Below are positions 1 through 11,000 of a stretch of 64,000 bases of DNA, in pieces. Location: NCBI GenBank assembly GCA_035772405.1, contig JAYKKM010000450.1:3012501-3076500 (forward strand). Reading direction: 5' to 3'. Origin of the DNA: Chrysogorgia sp. JL179-B06. Its lineage: Eukaryota; Cnidaria; Anthozoa; Scleralcyonacea; Chrysogorgiidae. Below the pieces are notes generated by a model. It worked only from the letters and a program-made list of their open reading frames with translations. It had not been told where the DNA came from and did no database searches. Position 1 is the first letter of the stretch; each line of letters starts with the position of its first letter. The position numbers and the translations under genes are program-made.

Positions 1-347
1 TTCAGATGCTGCCGTTTACCTTACTTCTTCACTAGTACATTTCGCTTCATTTTATGTAATCAGTTAGGCATTTATTTTCCGTTCTTTTAGATGATTGAAA
101 ACTTTAAAGAAAAGCAATAATGATGTTCCCGCACATTTTATTGCTTGGTATTTTCAATGAAGATGTCTAGCTCTCTTTTATTTTCATTCAAATCAACTCA
201 GAAATTTTCCCGCCAAAACTTAACGATCCGGAAAAAGCATATTGCCGTCACAGCCTATATCGGTTGGGAGGGCAATACGCTTTTTTCCGGACCTCTCAGG
301 AAACAATCAGCGTGCCGATTATTTGGCGTACAGACATGAAAACGAGC

Positions 348-475
348 TTGTAGTGAATGTGGGAGAGCTTGGAGTAGACAGACGATGCATGGACGATCGT
401 CAAGCTCATTTCCTCACGCGGTGAGGTTACAGATTCAATCCTTGTCCAAGATTCTAAGGATTGGAGCTTGATATG
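348..475 (+). mobile_element. tRNA-derived SINE fragment
   Basis: This begins with a head (GTAGTGAATGTGGGAGAGCTTGG) also seen near 660 and, reversed, near 58980 and 51150. A B-box-like GGTTACAGATTCAATCC follows at about 424. The same modules recur at 640-715, 1210-1290 (reverse), 50996-51155, 55615-55765 and 58925-59190, so this is a dispersed family. It lies in the WASHC4 intron next to the left edge. Confidence 0.5.
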
Positions 476-711
476 TACCGTCGGAAAATGGAGTGTTGCG
501 ATCTTCAGAAAGATGTGACGGTGGAAAACACGAGGCGAACGATTTGCATCTCTCGTGCCAGAAAGAGCAGAGATTCCTAGGCGTAGAAATGGTGATAACG
601 CCATTCGGCCACCATACTGTACAAAATTCACCTACTATGTTTTGTTACATATATACATTGCTGTAGTGAATGTGGGAGAGCTTGGAAAGGACAGACGATA
701 CATGAATGATC

Positions 712-1212
712 GCTAAAGGACATTGGCAACAAAAATTAAGTTTGCCTAATATGAAACAACTCGTAAAATGATAGAGTAACACCTTTCACAACTTTTCCGT
801 ATTTTATTTCGTTTTTGAAATATTTCAGTTTGCTTGATATGTAAATGAGATGGTCTCTCATGACGTCAGGTGCAGGGTAGAGAATTTTCACTCATTAAAA
901 TATTAGTTCCATCTTCAAGTTTGTTCCACAAATTTACTTGAAAATATGCGTATAATAACTCCGCATGATAATGAACGTTGTAAACTTAGCAATCACTGAG
1001 ATATAAGACATTTTTAATGTGTGAAAATTCTCTACCCAGCACCTGACGGATCAGAGACCATCTCATGTACATATTAAACAAACTGAAATATTTCAAAAAC
1101 GAAGTAAAATACGGAAAAGTTGTAAAAGGTGTTACTCTATCATTTGACGAGTTCTTTCATGTTTCTTCTTTCATTCTTCTTTCATTAATTTTTGTTGCCA
1201 ATGTCCTTTAAA
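712..1212. mobile_element. Palindromic MITE, family 1, copy 1
   Basis: The left arm starts TAAAGGACATTGGCAAC and the right arm ends with its reverse complement near 1210, so the whole ~500 bp folds back on itself. The left arm carries TGACGTCA near 860; the right arm has a mutated version near 1044. A near-identical second copy lies at 34463-34937 in a HAL intron. No coding capacity is visible. Confidence 0.8.
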
Positions 1213-1304
1213 CTCAAATCCTCAGAGTCCCCGGACAGGAATAGAACCTGTAACCTTCTGATTACTGGTAAGACAGGATACTACTGTGTTTTCTGTTTTC
1301 ATAC

Positions 1305-4300
1305 CAAGTGTAGGCTCAAGCGTGGTGAATAGGACTTGAAGGTTGTGAACGAACTCGTCAAACAATGCACTGTTTCCTGTCACAGGGATCTCTCTAGTGT
1401 CAAATATCTGCTGGATGCAGTTCTAAAACAAACAAACAAAGAAACATCTAAGAAATTGAGAGCAGAACTGTCTATTCTGTGAAAAAGAGAAATAAGAGAA
1501 CTTCAATGTGTCGAAAAATACTTAAGTAAGAGTATACTTACGTATATTTATGAACGACGTTTCGGACGATGTGTCCTTCTTGATCTCCATCTGACCTGAA
1601 GGACACATCGTCCGAAACGTCGTCCATGAATATACGTAAGTACTCTTACTTAAAGTGCCCCTAACCTCAAAATTTTTTATTGTCGTATTTGGAAGAACTT
1701 TTAAAATGATAAAGTAACATCTTTTGAAGATTTTCGTTTCTTCGCTTTCTTTTTGAGATATATCAGTTTGTTTGATATGCAAATATCTGGAATTTCGTCA
1801 CACATGCATAATGACTTATTGGAGAAATGTGTGTATCACTTTCATTCTCGAACGAAATCCTTTAAAATCAAGAAGTTTGGTGTTGTGGGAGAAACGCACA
1901 CACGTGTTATTCACACTTTAGTGTTTTCTTCTTTCAATTAAAAGACAAAATGAATAATTTATATCAAGGATTGACAAGATATTTACGGATGAGTTCACTA
2001 AGGGGATTTCGTGCTTCGAAAAATGGCCGACCGAGCGTGCAATGCGTCACGGTTGACACTCACTCGTTTAGTGTGCCCTTTCTCAAGTCTCCCAATAATT
2101 CTCTCCGTGTATTTTATATTAATCACAAGAATACAAGACCAACATTAAAGATTAATCCATCCAAGATTTGCCCTTCAATTTTCATGATCCACTTTTCCAA
2201 TGGTCTCAGTTTGCTTTCATCGACACTGAACAAGCCAGGGTTGTGCTGAACTGATTTTAACATCCTACAATATAACATAGATAACATGTGTTTGAAGGAG
2301 AGCTTGTCAGTAATGCTTGGATGTGTTAATATATACACTGCTATAGTGAAATACATTGCTAGATGTTTCAAGAGGTACAGAAGTAAAAAAATAGGTACGC
2401 AGTGCGTGCGTTACTTAAACGTGCATTGACCGTTGAATCGGCGGAACGTCGGTAAACTAGTAAATTGATTCCCAGCCATGTTAAAGTAGGGTTTTCTCTA
2501 CTTGCCATTATGATTTATGATATTATTTTATAAATTTGTTTAATACTTTCCTATTTAAGCTTACAGTGAACACTAATTAATATGCTCTTTACCTCTTGTA
2601 TCTCTTCCAGTTCTCATGGATACCTGAACTTTCGTTCATGATTTCATCAAGTGTAATCAAAACTGTTAGCAGCTCTCCAAGGTGTTCGAAAACAGTCTGT
2701 TAATTCAAACCAAAAGGATATTATGCCAAAACGTTATATCCACATGAACTTTATCCTTGTCCTTAAATGCTTTAAATCCTAGCTTATTGTCATCTTTCTT
2801 TATCTTATCTTCGTCAACATCCTTGTCATCTACATTACATCATCACCCCTATTCCATCCTTGTCCTCAACCCATCCTCATCTTCATCTTCATCTTCATCT
2901 TCATCTTCATCCTCATGTTCATCTTCATCCTCATGTTCATCTTCATCCCCATCTTCATCTTCATCCCCATCTTCATCCTCATCCCCATCTTCATTCCCAT
3001 CCTCATCTTCATCTTCACCCACATCCTCATCTTCATCTTCATCCTCATCTTCATTCCCATCCACCCCCATCTTCATCTTCACCCTTATCCCCATCCTTAT
3101 CTTCATCCCCATTCTCACCCTCATCCCCATCTTCACCCCTATCTTCATCTTCACCCCTATCCCCATCTTCATTTTCACCCCTATCCTCATCTTCATCTTC
3201 ACCCCTATCCCCATCTTCACCCCTATCCCCATCTTCACCCCTATCCCCATCTTCACCGCTATCCCCATCTTCATTTTCACCCCTATCCCAACTTCATCTT
3301 CACCCCTATCCCCATCCAATCTCGTACCCAGGGTTGAAGGTTGATCCCCATCTTCATCTTCACCCCTATAACCATCTTCACACCTATCCCCATCTCCATC
3401 TTCACCCCTATAACCATCTTCACACCTATCCTCATCTTCATCTTCACCCCTATCCTCATCTTCACCCCTATCCTCATCTTCACCCCTATCCCCATCTTCA
3501 CCCCTATCCCAATCCCATCTTCACCCCTATCCCCATCTTCATCTTCACCCCTATCCTCATCTTCACCCCTATCCCCATCTTCATCTTCACCCCTATCCCA
3601 TCTTCATCTTCACCCCTATCCCCATCTTCACCCCTATCCCAATCCCATCTTCACCCCTATCCCCATCTTCATCTTCACCCCTATCCTCATCTTCACCCCT
3701 ATCCCATCTTCATCTTCACCCCTATCCCATCTTCATCTTCACCCCTATCCCCATCCCATTTTCATCTTCACCCCTACCCTCATCTACATCCCCATCCTCA
3801 TCCTTAGCCCCATCATCATCTTCATCACCATCATTATGCTTGTTTATATGTTTTAACCTGCACAACATCACTCATATTGCACAATACTTACAGTGAGATG
3901 TACTCCAGAAACATCCAGCACTCTAGTAACTTGTCTAAGAATAACAAATCAAAGCATAATGTTCATTCATTATATATTAAAAATCTTGTACTTTTAATCT
4001 TAAATTATTTTAATACATACTTTGCATACAATAAGGATAACTGCTGTACAACATGCTTGACAACTTCATAGGCACGATAGACAAAACTGGATATTTCCTA
4101 TAGAAAGATAGCGAAAACACCTTTTAATATAGACCTATATAATTATAATATATAATTACCCTTTAGCTAAATTTGTTTGAAATCCTAGAAACAACTATAG
4201 TTATTTGTTACACTTCTGATGCTAATGGTAGCCGTACACATGCTGTCATGTCTGGTATTATACCTGAAACAAAGGCAACACACGTCCAAGTTTGACTTGA

Positions 4301-7300
4301 GCATCTCCCTCAGGTAATGTTGCATCAGAAACTGTGGGGTAAAACAAAGAACAGTATTACATAAAAATATACAATATTACAATATTATATTATAATATAT
4401 ATTATAATATATAAATATTATAATATATAAAATATTATAATATATTTTAATATATTATATTATATAATATATATTATAATATATTATAATATATATTATA
4501 TATATTATTATAATATATATTATATATATTATTATAATATATATATAATATATTATAATATATATTATAATATATAAAATATAATATATAATAATATATA
4601 AAATATTATAATATTACAATATTACATAAAAATATACAATATTACATAAAATTGAGGTTACTGTATTTCTACTACTGTAAATGTATCCTGTAGTTCATGA
4701 AAAAATCATCTCCCAAGAGAATTACCTGACTCCTCAAACAGCAAAAGGGGATAATAAAACTTATTCACAGCCTAAAATTACAAATTACAGTGTAATTAAT
4801 ATAATTATTTCTTTGAATTAATATAATTACTTCTTTGACTTGATGTTACTCAATGAGACAAAAAACAAAACCTTTTTTGAATCTATACAGTGCCATCAAA
4901 ACTACCGTATATATTAACGTAATTTCACCGAACAAATTCATTCTCCTACTAAGGGAATTCTTCACCAACTTTCATACATGCAAAATGCCGTAAAGTGCCC
5001 ATAAGGTCAAAACATTTTATTGTCTTATTTGGAAGAACTAGTAAAATGATAAAGTAACTTCTTTTGAAGATTTTTGTTTCTTCGCTTTTTTTAGATATAT
5101 CAGTTTGTTTGATATGCAAATGTCCGTCACACATGCATAATGACTAATTGGAGAAATGTGTATATCTCTTTCATTCTCGAATGAAATCCTTTAAAATCAA
5201 GAAGTTTGGTGTTGTGGGAGAAACACACACACATGTTATTCACACTTTAGTGTTTTTATTTGATGAACGCAAAGATATTCTCTGATAACTCATTATGCAT
5301 GTGTGACGTATATTCCGGACATTTGCATATTAAAACAAACTGATATATCTCAAAAAGAAAGCGAAGAAACAAAAATCTTCAAAATAAGTTACTTTATCAT
5401 TTTAAACGTTCTTCCAAATAAAAGCATAAAATGTTTTGACCTTATAGGCACTTTAAATTGATACAAGTTTGATAACTATTTTAAATATGTCTAAAGGGGA
5501 CATACCTCATGTTTCAGTTCACTCATCTCGGTACAAAGAGCCGAAAAAACCATCATTACTTTGTTAAACACCTTAATAGGAATATATAATATAATTATTA
5601 AATATAAATTTAGTTTATAATATTACATGTATGTATATGTTTAATTAACAGGCAGGTTTATTTGGGTTTAAAACACAAGGTGATGACCACGTGTTTTAGA
5701 CCTGATAAAACACATGCTATTGAACTACTAAAATAAAAACAAACTATTTTATATGTTGACAGTGTAGGCATGTCTTTACATAGTAGTTAAAACATGAGCA
5801 GCCAATGTTTATGGGCAGTTACAATGGCGAGCCGCAGATACTTTGTTTGGAAGTTGTAGAAACGGTAGAAACAAATTATTTTAACTCCGAAAAAGCTCAA
5901 TTTGAGCAAGTTAACTTTGATAAAACATCGATGTTTTATTAATCAATGTTTTATCCTGGGTTAAAGATGCTGATTTAATAATTTCTTTTGAATTTTCTTC
6001 ATGAATTATTAATGAATTTTACAACACATTATAAAAACACTTATTATAAAACATGGTTTTGTTTGGTTTTTCTTCATGACTTATTAATCCTTTATACCCT
6101 AGGGCTGAGTGATCAGCATCTAACTTCTCCTAATAATATCAAAGGTTGGGTAATGAGAATAAAGGAAGTGATCACCAAAGATGAACTGACATGAAAACAA
6201 CTTCTCCTAACTAGTACTATAAGAAATACTTGGAGACCAATAAGGAGAATTTGTATGTTGATATTTTGAAGTTTAAAGATTTAAAACAATATAGATGCAT
6301 GCATGCAATACCAGAAAGTCATTCTACAATATTATTTACCTTGTTGTCAGTCGTGATCAGCTCATTTAACTTTGCTTTTTCATATGGCAATACCTGTTTA
6401 GAAAGTCATAAATTTGTTATAACTATGTAATGCAGAGTTCCTACCTGGCTACCTGCACTTATTATTGCATTATCCCCCAGCAGCAAATTTTAGATTTGGT
6501 AAGCTTTGTTTGCATCAAATTCCTGGGACAATTATCACAGTTGATTTGACTTGTACATTTACCAGTTTTCTGTGACAATAGCAAAACATGAAAGTGATAA
6601 CAGCATGACACCAACACAAATTGAAATGGTCTATTGTAATGGATATTACATGTGATGAAATCATATTCCTCCAAACCTCATTGTGAAGTTATATATTTAT
6701 ATATATATAAATATATCTATTTATATTTTTTCTCCTTAGGGGTCATACACAATATACATGTGCTGTATGTGACACACTTTTTGCCAATTTTTGACAATCC
6801 TGCTCGCCCTTGTGATGATTTGTGACAGTTTTTATAACCTCCCCCCCCTAAAAAAGTGACTTTGGCCTTAGGTCTATGGAATTGAGGTATCAGTTTACCA
6901 TCAGGTGAAAAAAAATAGGGGGGAAAAATGGGGAGGAGAAAAATAAATTGGGGGGGAAATGGGGAAGAGAAAAAAAATCGAAAGAGAAAAAATTGTCTTT
7001 TTTTTTAAAGCTCGATAAAAACGAAAAAACTCAAGAAAAAAATAAAGGTGTCTGGTGGAAGTATCATAGCCTGCATAGCAGATGGTATACATGAAAAATA
7101 ATCTCTGTTCAGCTGCCACATCTATTCGATTGGCCTTTATAAAGGTGCCGTCAAGTCCGTTCTGCACATATGTTATGACTCCATATGTCAACAAATTTTA
7201 ATGGAATAGATATTTGCGACAGTTCGAAAGCGAGTATTCGTCAAAGGTGGCGAAGGTGCGGTAATTTGATATATTATCCACATTTAGGAACAGAACAGCT

Positions 7301-7814
7301 TCTTATAACACACTTTTTAGGCGGAAAAGCTCAAGCATGGAAAATAAATCAGTAATACTTCATGTTCAATGTTTATATAATGCAATGTAAACAAACGATG
7401 TAAACAGAAACGTGTACATGCGCAGAACGGACTTGACGGCACCTTTAAATGTCATGTGATGGTGCAAACACGAAAGTGAAACTTGGTTGTAAATAAGATC
7501 GACGTCCATCCCTTGTATGCGTGAATAGACATCTTCGTTTCTCACCTGAAGTTGAATAGGGTCAAGTGAAAAGTCCCATGACTCGCCAACCCACTCATCC
7601 AAGGCATCTTCGATCCCTTTCAGTTGCGTGGCGTAATCTTCCAAAAATTGCCCATACTTTCGCAGTTGAACTTCGCTGACAATCTCTATGTAAAGTAAAA
7701 TAATTCATCAAATCTTATTCCATTCGTTTTGAAATGTATGAGCTTTAAAAACGTACTTATTGAGCCGTCGTTAAACGCGTCGTATGCCCAATTTTGATCC
7801 ACTTCCACCGCCAT
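1305..7814 (-). CDS. WASHC4: WASH complex subunit 4 (SWIP), 5' portion, runs off left edge
   Basis: WASHC4/SWIP is a large helical subunit of the endosomal WASH complex, which drives Arp2/3 actin branching for cargo sorting. Eleven exons are visible on the minus strand: 7757-7814, 7546-7685, 6340-6393, 5506-5571, 4726-4771, 4264-4331, 4021-4097, 3892-3934, 2593-2696, 2144-2264 and 1305-1422. All have AG/GT borders and phases that join without a break, giving about 298 residues, roughly the first quarter of the family's usual ~1170. The start MAVEVDQNW matches the vertebrate N-terminus, as do the stretches VQLRKYGQFLEDY, KGIEDALDE, EHLGELLTVL and KSVQHNPG. The last visible exon ends in phase 1 and the gene continues beyond base 1. 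Introns hold foldback elements and a 950-bp pyrimidine tract. The ATG faces the REDIC1-like gene 219 bp away. Recognition is by remembered family sequence; the exon chain is read directly. Confidence 0.93.
1527..1654. repeat. Near-perfect 125-bp hairpin with a hammerhead-like core
   Basis: The sequence from about 1527 pairs with its reverse complement ending near 1652, with arms of about 50 bp and a ~15-nt loop. The right arm reads CTGAAGGACACATCGTCC followed by GAAACGTC. This is a CUGA / short stem / GAAAC arrangement like that at the ends of Penelope-like elements elsewhere in this window. It lies in WASHC4 intron 10. Confidence 0.6.
2876..3835. repeat. Pyrimidine-rich tandem array (CATCTTCA / CACCCCTATC units)
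   Basis: About 950 bp of imperfect CATCTT, CATCCC and CACCCCTATCC units, almost free of G on the plus strand, fills most of WASHC4 intron 8 (2697-3891). Long open frames over it are low-complexity Ser/Pro/His strings in every phase and are not genes. Confidence 0.9.
4375..4645. repeat. AT-only tandem repeat (TATAATA units)
   Basis: About 260 bp of TATAATAT / ATTATAATA units in WASHC4 intron 5, flanked by a direct repeat that includes TACATAAAAATATACAAT. Confidence 0.85.
4990..5458. mobile_element. Palindromic MITE, family 2
   Basis: The left end TAAAGTGCCCATAAGGTC and the right end GACCTTATAGGCACTTTA are inverted repeats of each other, and the arms stay complementary inward through the AAAATGATAAAGTAA and GATATATCAGTTTG blocks. 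It lies in WASHC4 intron 4. A half copy without its partner arm lies at about 1655-1930. Confidence 0.8.
7138..7450. mobile_element. Palindromic MITE, family 3, copy 1
   Basis: The ends AAAGGTGCCGTCAAGTCCG and CGGACTTGACGGCACCTTT are exact inverted repeats. It lies in WASHC4 intron 2. A second copy in UROC1 intron 2 (44124-44452) has the same ends and interior. Confidence 0.85.
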
Positions 7815-8033
7815 CTTGGAATTATCTGCGCCTCACGACCTGCTCCGACGAGTTCCGAACAATAACCGAAACATAAACCATGTTTGGCGGGAAAACTTAA
7901 AAAACAAAGAAAAATTTTTTTATAGTTTTTTAAAAGTATGCTAAAAAATCCAAGAAGATATTGGCTTATTTTTAAATATTCATCAACAAGAATAGAAGAG
8001 CAACTTATTGTCGCTTTTTCGTAGTTTTCAACT
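7815..8033. promoter_or_regulatory. Divergent promoter region, WASHC4 / REDIC1-like
   Basis: Only 219 bp separate the two start codons, so both 5' UTRs and core promoters must lie here or overlap the first exons. No TATA box is placed convincingly. The inference rests on the head-to-head geometry. Confidence 0.6.
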
Positions 8034-11000
8034 ATGAATTGGGTCGGAGGAATTAGGTATATAATAAAGCTTTTTGCCTTTTTTGGTATTTTGTCTTCTT
8101 TTCCGGTCATATTTATGTCATACCGGTTTATCTAATCTTTAAGAAATAGGATAAAACTCAAGCAAGAAAAGAAACTTCAAAAGGCAAGGACATCATTGCT
8201 TTATATATCTGAAAAACTTAAAGTTAAATATTAATTTTGTACATAAAAAGTTTATAGTGACATCGTCTGTATCTGCTGTCTCAGCATACAAAAATTATAT
8301 TCATAGGATTTCTTTGAGAGAAAAAGACTAGAAAAGAAACTAAAGATAGAAAATCCCCGTGTTTCAGTCAACAGAAGTTCCTCCAATGCGAATGGAGAAA
8401 TGACAATCAGTCAAGATATACTTGCACTACAAGTTATCACGAAGACTCACGATAAACCAGTCAACAAAAGTACGAAAATTTAATTATAATCTCCAAATTA
8501 CTTTTAATATTTGTGCTACACCATTATTACCTCGTTCAACGACACAACCACCACTATCACCAGCACCATTACTGATACTACAATGATACAAGTTACAACA
8601 ATAACTAGTCATCACTGAATATATGGTACCATCTCCACCATCATCACTGGCAGTGGCACTACTACCACCAGCACTATTACCACCAGCACTATTACCACCA
8701 ATACTATGGTCACATTGCCACCACTATTACTATACAACAATGGTACCACCACCATACTATCATACAGTGCTACCATCACTGCTACCACCATCATTATCAC
8801 TACAACAATGGTACCATCAACACCATCAACACTACCACTACTACCACTGTTACTATGGTTATTGCTACAACCATCGACATTTCTACCAATACGATGCACA
8901 ACTACCACCATCACTACAACAATGGTACTACAACTACTACCAGTATCACCACTACTACCACTGCTGCATGGTTATTGCTACCACCATCACTACCACTACA
9001 ACAATGGTACCACAACAGAACTACTCTACCAAAACTACCACTACTACCACTACTACCACTGCTACTATGGTTATTGCTACCACCATCGACATTTCTAGAA
9101 CCATGCACTGCTACCACCATCAGTACTACAACAATGGTACTTACCACCAGCAGCACCACTGCTGCTATGGTTATTGCTACCACCATCACTACCACTACAA
9201 CAATGGTACCAGTGCTACTACCATGGATAATAAACAACGTTAGACTCTCTATTGGTTTTGATAATCATAGCTGTTATCTTTTCCTAGCTGTATTCGTATT
9301 TAAACAGACGTTAAATCTGTTTCCGTCAGTGTATTGTTGCAGTGTATCTTTTTCAGGAAAACGCGAAATGCGGCAACCGACAAGAATCGACTTCGATCGC
9401 CCTAAACATTCTAAGAAATACAAACAAGAAGAGATGATAGATTTACCGCTGCCATCTTCACTAAAGCCTTCCATGCTGGAGTTCGATAGAGCATTGGATT
9501 CTATGAATTTAACAGTTAAGCCGCAAACATTTCCTGTAAAACAAAAGACGATCAGAACAGAACGCAAAGAGCTACGCGAAGTTAATTCGTTTGAGTTAAA
9601 TAATTTCGAGAATATCAACAGTTTCCGCGAACAACATTCTTCTTATCCTGTTCAATTACCAGAAAGCAAAAACAGATCATATTCATCCGGCCAAGATGGC
9701 ACACGTGCAGGGTCCATTTTCCAGAAAAATAACGACATGGTTTTTGGGCAACGACATATTAAGCAGGCATACCAAGCCGACCAACAGGTATAAAGCCTGG
9801 GTTAATGCAATCCATTTTAATTGCCTAACTTTGTATTGTATTTTGTTTCTACCTTTATCTTGTAATTCGTGATACGTTTTGATTATCAATTCAATAAAGA
9901 CTTATTATTACTATTATTATTATACGGTTGGCGCTACGGTTGGCGCTACGGTTGACGCTACGGATGGCGCTACGGATGGCGCTACGGATGGCGCTACGGA
10001 TGGCGCTACGGTTGGCGCTACGGTTGGCGCTACGGTTGGCGCTACGGTTGGCGCTACGGTTGGCGCTACGGTTGGCGCTATACGGTTGGCGCAACGGTTG
10101 GCGCAACGGTTGGCGCAACGGTTGGCGCTACGGTTGGCGCTACGGTTGGCGCTACGGTTGGCGCTACGGTTGGCGCTACGGTTGGCGCTACGGTTGGCGC
10201 TACGGTTGGCGCTACGGTTGGCGCTACGGTTGGCGCTACGGTTGGCGCTCGGTTGGCGCTACGGTGTGCGCTCGGTTGGCGCTACGGTGTGCGCTCGGTT
10301 GGCGCTACGGCGGGCGCTACTGTGGGCTAGGGTGGTCCATATTTTATTTATTTTATATTTTGTATAGTCTCACCCTCTTAAATGGTTCCAATTGGGTTAA
10401 AAATGCTGTGTGTAAAATTGTATTAAAAACTATTGATATTTAGGGGTAGCTCAAGAGGACCCTGAAATTTTTACTGTAGTATCCCTATGAGAAAAATCAG
10501 CCAAATTGTCCAATATGCTATAAGTCCTGGGTAGTGTCGGATTGGTCTAAAAATCTATTAGTGAGTAGTTTAGACCTGGTTTCCTATTTGACTTTAAGAC
10601 AAACGTATAACCAAAAATGTATAGTTTCTGAGATATAGGGCTCCAAACGTTTTTAACCAATGAGAATTTTAAGAACTTTGGCGCTACGGATGGCGCTACG
10701 GTTGGCGCTACGGTTGGCGCTACGGTTGGCGCTACGGTTGGCGCTACGGTTGGCGCTACGGTTGGCGCTACGGTTGGCGCTACGGATGGCGCTACGGTTG
10801 GCGCTACGGTCTGCGCTCGGTTGGCGCTACGGCGGCGGGCGCTACTGTGGGCTAGGGTGGTCCATATTTTATTTATTTTTTATTTTGTATAGTCTCGCCC
10901 TCTTAAATGGTTCCAATTGGGTTAAAAGTGCTGTGTGTAAAATTGTATTAAAAACTATTGATATTTAGGGGTAGCTCAAGAGGACCCTGAAATTTTTACT

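Noticed and set aside
2757..3856. Several long Ser/Pro, His/Pro and Met/Lys open frames
   Set aside because: All phases of the pyrimidine-rich repeat in WASHC4 intron 8 are open; composition is repeat-driven.
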